A stretch of 64,000 bases of DNA from Basidiobolus meristosporus CBS 931.73. Taxonomy: Eukaryota; Basidiobolomycota; Basidiobolomycetes; Basidiobolales; Basidiobolaceae. Positions within the stretch are counted from its first letter, which is position 1; each line of letters starts with the position of its first letter. Position numbers and translations under genes: made by a program. The notes under the pieces were generated by a model that was not told the DNA's origin, searched no databases, and saw only the letters and a list, made by a program, of their open reading frames with translations. Below are positions 48,248-58,740 of the stretch, piece after piece. The stretch is taken from positions 111,584-175,583 of the forward strand of contig MCFE01000092.1 of assembly GCA_002104905.1 (NCBI GenBank), in the 5' to 3' direction.

Positions 48248-50034
48248 ATGTCCGACCACGAAGCCGAATCTCGTAAACGCAGTCGTACTACCGCGCCCAT
48301 TACTGACTCGTTCTACCAAGGATTGCTCTCTGAAGAGAGCCGTCAGAGGCTGGCGAAAGAGCATGCCGAGTCCAGTCCCTATCTCCACTGTAAAATCGAC
48401 CAACTCTGCGATGACCAGCTGCTGAGAAACGTCAGAGAAGAGATTTTGACCAAGCTCCATTTCACTACAAAGGAGACCGATATTTACAAGGTACGGGATT
48501 AGCGGTAAAGTCTGCACTGCCGTGGCAAATACTCATCTTGGTTTACTAGGTATGCCAAACCGGAGATTTGTGCAATCTTGACGGCCTTCCTGCCGAAGAG
48601 CTTGAGCAACTTCCCTCTTTGCTTCAACTCCGTAACGCGCTTTACTCCGATGAATTCCGTGATTTCGTATCGGAAGTGACCGGTTGTGGCCCTCTGTCTA
48701 GAACTAAAACTGATCTGAGCACCAACATTTACCGCAATGGCTGTCACCTTCTTAATCACGATGATGTTATTGGAACCAGACGTATCTCTTATATCCTCTA
48801 TCTACCTGATCCTGATCAACCTTGGCCAGTCGAAAATGGTGGTGCCTTGGAGCTGTACCCTGTGGTGGAGAAGGGCGCACCCGATGTTTGCCCAACGCTC
48901 TCAATCCCACCAAAATGGAACCAGATGGTCTTCTTCGTTGTACAGCCCGGCCATTCTTTCCATTCCGTCGAGGAGGTTGTAGTCGATAGCCCCAGATTGA
49001 GTGTCTCTGGTTGGTTCCACACCCCCCAAGAAGGCGAGGTTGGTTATGAGGCTGACAAGCAGCCAGGTGAATCCCGTTCCTCCCTTCAACAATTGCAGGT
49101 AATGGCCTTTGTGGCGACTCCCTTGTTAACTGGTCGTTAACTCGTTTGCAAATCGATTGTTTAGGAAGCTGCCGATGCCTTGAATCCATTCAAGCCTTAC
49201 GAGAAGGAGATCGACTCCGAAGCCCTCGACGGCCTTTTCGAGGAGGACATAACCGAGCTCTCCAAGTGGATGAACGTGAAGTACTTGGACATGAACATTC
49301 TCCAGCAAGTGTCGGAGAAGTTCGTTGAAGAGTCATCTATTCAGCTGGTTGATTTCCTTAACGAAGAGTTCGCCACAGAGCTTCTAAAGCACACCTTGGA
49401 AGCAGACAAACAAGATGGTTTGACCTTGCCCAAAATCCCTCAGCATGGCACCGGTGAGCGTGGCCAATGGAAGGCAATGGGTCCCGCACACAAGCATCGT
49501 TTCATGGGGATCGATAGCTCTCTTCCCGAGGACGATGAGCCAACTGCTAAGATGATGGGCCAATTGCAGAACTCGCTCTTCCCCTCATCAGCGTTCCGTC
49601 GCTGGTTGGCTTTGGTTACTCAACTGGTTGTCAAGGGCTACCGTGGCCAAGCCCGTCGTTTCCGTCCCGGATTGGACTACACCCTGGCCACTGCCGACTC
49701 TTGCCGCTCCATTCTTGATGCCACTCTCTGCATGGCTACCTCAGCTGACGAGAAGGATGTCGAGAAATGGGAGAGCGACGAAGTCGGTGGATACGAGTGC
49801 TATATGGCTCAGGATACAGAGGAAGATCCCGCCGTATACAAGTCGGCACCTGCAGAGGACGACGGCGCCTTGTTGACCATCTCTGCCGGAAGCAACGTGT
49901 TAAGCTTGGTTCTAAGAGACGAGGAGGTCATGAAGTTCACCAAATACGTCAGCAGCTTGGCTCCAGGGTCTCGTTGGGATGTGGCATTTGAGTACGAGCT
50001 CACCCCCGAAGAGCTCGCGGAATCAACCGCATAG
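48248..50034 (+). CDS. TPA1: Tpa1/OGFOD1-type 2-oxoglutarate dioxygenase (ribosomal prolyl hydroxylase)
   Basis: Three exons, 48248-48490, 48550-49098 and 49165-50034, giving 553 aa. The N-terminal catalytic double-stranded beta-helix has the iron ligands HxD in [12 protein letters not shown] and the distal His in [12 protein letters not shown], with the 2-oxoglutarate-binding Arg in [10 protein letters not shown]. The C-terminal half is the second, non-catalytic DSBH domain typical of the family ([50 protein letters not shown]). The family hydroxylates a proline in small-subunit protein uS12/Rps23 and affects translation termination. Most of the gene lies in two long exons. Convergent with ATP2. 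Confidence 0.94.
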
Positions 50035-50191
50035 AATGCATTTCTGAAGTTGTTATTGTTTATACCTTTCACCTCGTTTTTCTGATCCCGTCTTCCAGCC
50101 AACTCAGTCGCATTGTCCATTTAGAGGAATAAATCTGTTTTGATGTCTCATGTTATGTAGTGTTTATTTGTGTATTTTGCCGCGAATTCGA

Positions 50192-50219
50192 GATGATGAT
50201 GATGATGATGATGATGATG
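50192..50219. repeat. (GAT)9 microsatellite
   Basis: Nine uninterrupted GAT units just beyond the ATP2 stop codon, within its 3' UTR on the opposite strand. Likely length-polymorphic. Confidence 0.95.
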
Positions 50220-50266
50220 GAAGGTAGAGAAATGAGTTGGCATGCCAATCAGGAGGGGATGCTTGC

Positions 50267-51962
<1,696 letters not shown>

Positions 51963-52472
51963 AGCTAGAAATTAAGCTAAGAGAAGCAAAATGTGTTAGA
52001 TAGGAATGGTTGCAGGACACTTTTGAAATTTTGGCAAGTCCGAAGATTCCCGGTCACTGAGTACCCAATCTTGGCCCGCGTACTATTTCGAGTGGGGTAG
52101 ATTTGATGGGGATATTGGGGCTGGGTTCGTTGCTCGTTCAGTAGGGGCCTGGGGAATCAGTTCATGGCTGGTGCGTTTGCGCAAGCTTGGTTGGCCCTTG
52201 TGGTGATTGGCTGGAAATAGCGGTCATTCAATGAAATCCTACATAAATATAAGCTGAATGCGATTTATCGATTAGCAGGTGAATGGGGGTTTTGTCTACT
52301 CAATTTCTGGGGAAATCAGCTGATGGGAGGGGCGAATTCACATTTGTGATAACATTGTGAGTTATAGGAATTTTTTCGAAGCACCAAAAAGATTTGCGCT
52401 ATTGGTCTACAACCTACCCTCTTTTATCAACCACTGTTTGTAGAAGACTCTTTGTACCTGTAGTTTATTGCT
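51963..52472. promoter_or_regulatory. divergent ATP2/ATP16 promoter region
   Basis: 510 bp between the start codons of two F1 subunits. CCAAT-type boxes are visible in both orientations (e.g. GATTGG at about 52206). A shared, HAP-like control is possible but inferred. Confidence 0.35.
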
Positions 52473-53122
52473 ATGAACTTCCTCGCCAGAACCGCTAGAG
52501 CTGTCAGACCTGCTCGTTTCGGTAAGGACATCCTCCCTGCTGCTGTGTATATAGTCTAGAAGACGAATCAATGCTCTCTCGCTTTTGTCGCCCTCCATAC
52601 TCATTTGAATTCCTTAGCTATTCGTGGTTATGCCACTGATGCCCCCGCTGTTAACGATAAGCTTGTCTTGAACTTCGTTCTCCCCCATCAGGTAAGAAGC
52701 TTGAGAGGACCATTCGACGTGACTTTCCTTGACGTATCCATCTTCGTTAGGTTCTTTTCAAGAAGACTGCTGTCCAACAAGTCAACCTTGCCTCTACCTC
52801 TGGTGATATGGGTATCTTGGCCAACCACGTTCCTTCCATTGAGCAACTCCGTCCTGGCGTTTTGGAGGTCATCACCGAACAAAACACACAAAAGTGGTTC
52901 GTCAGTGGTGGTTTTGCCATTGTCAACCCCGACTCTACCTTGAACATCAACGCCGTTGAGGCTTTCCCTCTTGACGACTTCAGCCCCGAGGCTGTCAAGG
53001 AAGGTCTTGACAAGGCCAACCAAATTTTGGGATCCAACGCATCCGAGCAAGAGAAGGTTGTCGCTAAGATTGAGCAAGAGGTTTTCGAGGCCCTTCAATC
53101 TGCCGTCGGTAAATCCGCCTAA
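52473..53122 (+). CDS. ATP16: mitochondrial ATP synthase F1 subunit delta (bacterial epsilon homologue)
   Basis: Three exons, 52473-52521, 52618-52691 and 52751-53122, giving 164 aa. A short Arg/Ala presequence (MNFLARTARAVRPARF) is followed by the N-terminal beta-sandwich: LVLNFVLPHQ, VNLASTSGDMGILANHVP and SIEQLRPGVLEV. The C-terminal helices have the Ala/Glu-rich LDKANQILGSNASEQEK. The subunit is part of the central stalk with gamma and epsilon. Head-to-head with ATP2. Confidence 0.95.
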
Positions 53123-53294
53123 ATGCAGGAAAGACTTCTTGCGCAATAACCTCATAACTTTCTCCTTTCACGCATGTCTGTTCTTGAATTTGCATCAACA
53201 TTATAAATATTTTTAACTGGAGTATAAAATAAAGCTCTTTAATTAAAAATCTTGGTCAAGCTGGAGCATGAGCATGGACTATGTAGCGGTCGGT

Positions 53295-54570
53295 TCAATA
53301 ATGATTTATGTTCCTCCAGGTAAACACCGCATTGAGGCATCTCATGAAGATCTTGCCAATACTGAATTGGAGCCCGATGTTGTGGTTCCTCCAAGTGTTA
53401 GCCAGTGAATCCTTCACTTCGGCTGAGCCTCGTTTCCACATGGTCTCCTCATACTCTGTTAGTGCTTGTCGCCAGTCCTCTTGCGACAAGGCTTTGGCCA
53501 GATCAATGGAGTCTTTGAGAGCTGTGTTTGCGCCCATGCCCTACATCCAAAGAGAACTTAGTACCGTCACTCTGCTTGCCCAGAATTAGCGAGCTTACCT
53601 TGTTGGTTGTCATCGCGTGAGCTGCATCACCAAGTAGAGTGACTCGCTGGTGTGGGATGCTTTTAAGTGGATTCACTGCCTGATAATTTGTGGTGTGCAC
53701 ATGACGAATGCCTCCAAGAATGACATCCTGGGCTGTGATTTTATTGAATACCAAGGCTACCTCGGCATGGAAATTCTCTTCGACAATCTGTTTTGCCCAA
53801 TGGATAGTCCCTTCTATCTCCGTTGGTACCGGCTCTGACTGAATACTGTCTGGCCAAGAAAGACCAAAGAACATATGCTTCTCGTCTCCCTCGTCTTGGC
53901 AAATTCCCATTAACACACTATATCCTGTTGGGGAAGAGGTACGCAGCATGGCAAAGGACAGTGCTTTGTACAAAGTCGGTATCTCCTCTTGTGTCGGCGC
54001 ATTGATGACCGCACCAAAGTTGGACACTCCAACTGAGCTGTATACTATCCCAGGAGCAAGCTGTGTGCGAACGAGGGACCAGCACCCATCAGCACCAACT
54101 AATAGATCAGCAGAGACATTGGTGCCATCTTCAAAGAAAACCTCAACACGATCCTCATGCTCTTCATATTTGACAAATTTTTTGTTATACACTATCTCGA
54201 GGCCCTTCTCAAGTTGATTGTGCAGCAGTGTCCGGTGGATAATAGCAGTAGCATGCTTGGGCAATTCGTTGTCACGAGCAGGGCCACCTATACGAAGAAG
54301 CTCGTTCAAATACTCGTCATATACAATAAAGCCGGTTACAAGATTTTTTTCAAGGATGCTGTCAAGTCCATCAATTTGTGCCTCTTTCAAGGATTCTAAG
54401 CCCCACTCGTTGATACCTAGGTGCCAACCTTGAGGCTTGTGCTCTCGGGATTCGATTCGCTCATAGATGGTTACACGAAGGGAAGGGTTGTAACGGCGAA
54501 GAGCTTGGGCCAGGTTCAGACCACCTATCCCCCCGCCAATGATAGCCAGAGTTTGAATGGGTGAAGACAT
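53295..54570 (-). CDS. FAD-dependent monooxygenase (salicylate hydroxylase-like)
   Basis: Two exons, 53599-54570 and 53295-53540, giving 405 aa. N-terminal Rossmann FAD-binding motif LAIIGGGIGGLNLAQALRR (GxGxxG), then the DG motif region LLVGADGCWSLVR, then VTLLGDAAHAMTTNKGMGAN (GD motif contacting the FAD ribityl chain), which is completed only after splicing. It belongs to the group A aromatic-hydroxylase superfamily; the substrate cannot be read from sequence. No membrane segment or signal peptide. Neighbours give no biosynthetic cluster context. Confidence 0.88.
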
Positions 54571-54895
54571 TTGAAGGTTCTATTGCGGTCTACATCATTT
54601 ATATGGGCTGTCAAGTATATTGCGGAGCTATGTTGGCCAAACTGCGGACTAGTAGGTGACTTGGTTTCACCCTGCACCATAACCACATATTTATTTGCAA
54701 AGATAATATGGCAATTCAACAGAATGCCATGAAAAGGATGCCAGCAGATAGGAGGCTACGGGGTATGTGTAACAAATTCCTCAGCCGCATACAAAATAGA
54801 AGCAATAGGCAGTGCACAAACAAACCATCTGCTGGTTAATCTTTGTGTGGGAACATTTCCCGGCTCATTTATTGTATCTCAACAGGCAGCCAAGA

Positions 54896-56928
54896 CTAGA
54901 ATTTATATGGAAGAGTGGTATTTGTGTACTTGCCTGTCCACTCAAGAATCTCCTTATGCCATCGAAGAGAGTTGGCTGGCTTCAGTACCCAGTGAGTCTC
55001 ATCGGGGAAATAAAGCAACCGAGAGGGAATTCCTTGACGTTGCAAGGCTGTGAAGACAGATAAGCCTTGTCCATCCACTATCCTGTAGTCATGCCCGTTG
55101 TGGATAACCAAGGTGGGCGTTTTCCAATTCTTCACGTACCGAGCGGGGGAGAATTTCTCATAAGTTTTAGCTTTATCCCAAGGCAATCCGCCGAATTCGC
55201 TTTCCATGAAGTACAGCTGGTCAATGGTGTAGTAGTTGCTTGTGGGGTCAAAGATACCTCCATGGCTGATCAGGCAGCTGAAGCGATTGGTCTGACCGTT
55301 GATCCAATTGATCATGTAACCGCCATAGCTAGCGCCCCAGGCACAGGATCGATTTCTGTCAATGAACGGGTACTTCTCCAAGGCGAAATCCAGTCCTCTC
55401 ATCAAATCCTCGTAGGGCAGGGAGCCCCAATTACCCAGGACAGACTCGGTAAATTTCTGGCCATAGCCATCGGAGCCATGGAAATTGATATTAATCAGCA
55501 CGTAGCCGGCAGATGGAGGGATCTGATAGTTCCAGCGGTTGCTCCATGCGTCGCCAAATGACATCTCAGGGCCACCGTGAATCCAAAAGGCCAACGGGTA
55601 CTTCTTGCTTGCATCAAAATCTCTTGGCTTCAATATAAATCCTTGAACCATTTCCTCCCGACTGCCTTTGAACCAAAAGTATTCTGGTTCGGAGGTGTGG
55701 ACACCCGCCATAGCCTTATCATTGATGTGGGTGATCTGTTTCAGCTCACTGCCATCGGTCTTGATGGTGAATAGCTCGCTGGGATGGGTCATGGAATGCT
55801 GATTCAACAAAAGCGTGTCATTACCGATCACAGCCACAACGCTGGATGTGTGCTGTTTAGTGAGCTCTTTAAGGGCTCGGGTCGCAAGATCAATGGAGTA
55901 CACCTTGGTTTGCGATTTGTCAGCTGCCGTTACAAACACTGTTTTGGAGTCGGGGGAGAAAGTCAATTGGCTGGCGCTTGAATCCCATTTCTCGGTCACA
56001 TACGAGATCTTTTCAGTCTCCCGGTCGTAGAGGGTGACGATAGCTCGGTCCGCTTCGTTAATAGGATTCAGCATCTGCAGCCAAGCAAGGTATCTTCCAT
56101 CGGGAGAATACCTGGGGAAAGTAATGGCTCCCTTATCGCCTTTTGTTAGGGCCCTGGGGACAGCTTGACCACTGGTAGGCACAACAAATATATCGACTGT
56201 GGTATGCCACGCTACTTGGTTGTTATTGGGACGGGAGAGGAAGGCCACTTCGGCACCATCAGGGGATATTATAAAATCATTGGCGTCCCCAAAGGGCTTT
56301 ACGGGGGTGTCCAGGCCTGGCGTCTCTTTCATCAAATCAATGGCGTTATAGCCAGGTTGGCACCTATGGTGGCCACATGTAAGATGCTGATGTGTGTAAT
56401 CATACCAAGTATCCCAGGATGCGCGTGAAGAGTTTATCATAGGCCAATCCAGTGTCAAAGCCTTTATTCAGATCCTTGACAGGAACACCAGTGGTAAACA
56501 GCAACTGGTTGGAGTCGGGGTGAAAAATGCCATTGTTGACCTCGTCGTAAGTAAAGTTTGTTCGCTGGACTGGCGTGCTATTAGCATCGTTCGGGTCGAC
56601 TGCCCATAGATTGGGCTTGCCTGATTTGTAGGAGATGAAGCCAAGCGATGCATCATTCAGCCAGACTGGGTTTCCAAAATCATTGCCAACAATGTCAGTG
56701 ATGCTTCGAGCCATCCCTGTCTTTATGTCCAACAGACTTGTACTGGACGTTCTTTTGTTAGTGTCTGGATTGTAACGAATCTCGCTCCATACCTACGTAT
56801 CTACCGTTGGGTGAGGCTGCGATGTCGTACGGCCGGGCCATGGTTACCAAGTCCACCGGGGTAAAGGGCCTTAAACAATATGCTCCTTGCATGGCCGTTA
56901 ATAGCCCAATAAATGCCGTTAGCTTCAT
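54896..56928 (-). CDS. secreted S9 family prolyl peptidase (DPP5-like), two apparent frameshifts
   Basis: Signal peptide MKLTAFIGLLTAMQGAYC at 56,928, then FTPVDLVTMARPYDIAASP as in fungal DPP5. A beta-propeller follows, and the C-terminal alpha/beta hydrolase has the nucleophile motif CAWGASYGGYMINW, the acid in HNGHDYRIVDGQ and the His in DETHWVLKP. Total about 675 aa. The frame breaks twice: near 56,794, where one base seems extra between NGRYV and WSEIRYN, and near 56,406, where one base seems extra between LFTR and WDTWYDY. Coding similarity continues across both breaks and no GT-AG intron repairs them. From 56,400 down to the stop at 54,896 the frame is clean and the triad is complete. 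It is either a young pseudogene or a correct gene with assembly errors. Confidence 0.82.
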
Positions 56929-57661
56929 GTCGAACGAATAGTAGAAGTAGCGGTTGTAATTTGCATTGGTTGCTTTGCGCTTTTATACAGAAGACTCAGC
57001 TTTGCTTAGTAATTGTTTCTCAACGTCACAAATGGCAAGTCCAATCTTAAGCTTTGCTCATGGCCTAAACCAGTATTAACACTTCAATATAGTAAGTAGA
57101 AGCAGGTATTACAAGCGTAGTGTAATTGTTGTATTGCTGTCGTGAGTAGAATCTACCCTAGCAGTAACCAATCGCTTGAATCCGGCTTCATTTTTGCTAC
57201 GTCTTCTGCAGTGATCTTCCAGACAATATGCTTGCTTATGCTAATAACAGGTATGGCTGCAGTCTGACTAAGAAGTAGTCTCTATTCTGGGTTGTGTAAC
57301 ACTGAAATACTTTGATATGGTTCAATTGTCTGCACTCACAAATCTACCTCTCCTGTGTTGTGTGAAGTTGGTAGAGTTGGCTCTAGAGATGCTCTGATAT
57401 GCACAGAGCATCTTTCTTCTGTTACTCTGGAGTATCTGCAGCACTTCACTGAGGCATTTTGCAAGGTCATTGCAAGTGTTAGGCTTCTATGACCAAATAC
57501 AAGCTTCAGTTGTTACAGGCAAAGGTACATTGAAACTGGTAGAATTCTAGATGTTCATTAGCTTTGATGTCACAAAGTAATAGACTCAATCATTGAAGGA
57601 TTGATTATACTCCTAAGATAGTCTAAGGGTGCCTGCTTGTAGCTCCCACTGGAGTATCTTG
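56929..57661. other. transition from host DNA into transposon island
   Basis: About 730 bp without a gene. CpG dinucleotides occur up to about 57,208 and then vanish for over 800 bp, as in the transposons to the right, so the right part is probably old, unclassified transposon sequence. Confidence 0.4.
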
Positions 57662-57941
57662 TATTGTAAGAGTTTTGAAGATATTAGAAGTGATTTAAAG
57701 AATATGTTGATTACATGGTTGTCATTTGATAATTTTTTGAATATAAAAGTAGTATTTATACTTTTACATGGTCTTCATAAGGGAAACATGTAGAGTATAT
57801 TTAGAAATGTCCTAAGAGCATTTGTGAAGAGTTCCTGGCTGCTTGGACAACTAACCAGTTTCTATGTTCTGGGCACAGATATTTTGATGAAAGTTATGAG
57901 TTCTCACAAAACAGAGAACATACAAGATGGGTCATTGATAG
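57662..57941. mobile_element. decayed, truncated copia-type LTR
   Basis: Begins TATTGTAAGAG and runs in parallel with the LTR at 57,942. Shared segments include TTTGAAGATATTAGAAGTGATTT against CTTGGAGATATTGGAAGTGATTT (compared in part), TGGACAAC, and ATGTTCTGGG. It loses similarity near 57,880, where the intact LTR begins shortly after. Probably a solo or partial LTR of a related element, interrupted by the younger insertion. Confidence 0.65.
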
Positions 57942-58290
57942 TGTTGTAAGAGTCTTGGAGATATTGGAAGTGATTTGGAGAACAAGTAGATTATGTGGTT
58001 TTCACTTAATGATTTATTGAATGTAAAAGTAGCCTTAATACTTTTACCTGGTCTTGGCATTATAAACACGTAGAATAGGTTAATGAAGGTCCCAAGAACA
58101 TGTGTGCAAAGTTTGGGGCTGTTTGGACAACTTCGAGAATTCTCATGTTCTGGGTACCTGGTATTTTGGTGAAAATATTCCAAGTAAATCCCAACAAGGA
58201 ATTTGGTCAGTATTCTCTAGGATTTGAGGGTAATGATTTAAGTGACTAAGTTAGGTGAATATTTAGGTGGAATAACAAATTTTTACAACA
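57942..58290 (-). mobile_element. 3' LTR of Ty1/copia element
   Basis: 349 bp bounded by TGTTG at the left and CAACA at the right, the inverted ends of copia LTRs. It is followed at 58,291-58,302 by a purine-rich tract on the minus strand (GCTGAGTGGGAG, the polypurine tract that primes plus-strand DNA), directly next to the RNase H stop codon. The matching 5' LTR would lie right of the window. Confidence 0.8.
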
Positions 58291-58301
58291 CTCCCACTCA
58301 G

Positions 58302-58671
58302 CTAAATGTCCATACTGACTAGTCCTAATTTTGACCTAAGATATTCAAACTTGTTTCTAGCTAATGGTTTGGTAAATATGTCTGCAATCATTTCATCTGT
58401 AGGACAGTAAACTAAGCTAACTAAGTTATTCTCTATAGCTTCACATATGAAATGATGTCTAATATCTATGTGCTTGGTTCTAGCATGAAAAGTTGGATTT
58501 CTACCTAATTGTATACATCCTTGATTATCTTGAAATAAAGTAACAGGCGTTTTTTGACATAGGCCTAAATCTGTAAAGAGTTTTCTTAACCATATTGCTT
58601 CTTTTGTTGCTTCACAGGCTGCCATATACTCTGCCTCTGTAGTAGAAAGTGCTACAGTTGGTTGCTTTCTT
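58302..58671 (-). mobile_element. Ty1/copia polyprotein, RNase H 3' end (interrupted)
   Basis: Reads KQPTVALSTTEAEYMAACEA (catalytic Glu), then DNQGCIQLGRNPTFHARTKH (Asp), KHIDIRHHF, and the closing copia motif MIADIFTKPLARNKFEYLRS, with the stop at 58,302. The frame is intact over about 120 codons. At its upstream end the sequence changes abruptly into the 3' end of a LINE, just before the codons for KQPTVALS. The rest of the copia polyprotein should resume on the far side of the LINE array, outside the window. Confidence 0.9.
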
Positions 58672-58740
58672 AGGGGGTTAGGGGGGAGACAGTCACCAAC
58701 AGGTGAAATCTTTATTCCAGTTGAAACAAAGAAGCCAGCG

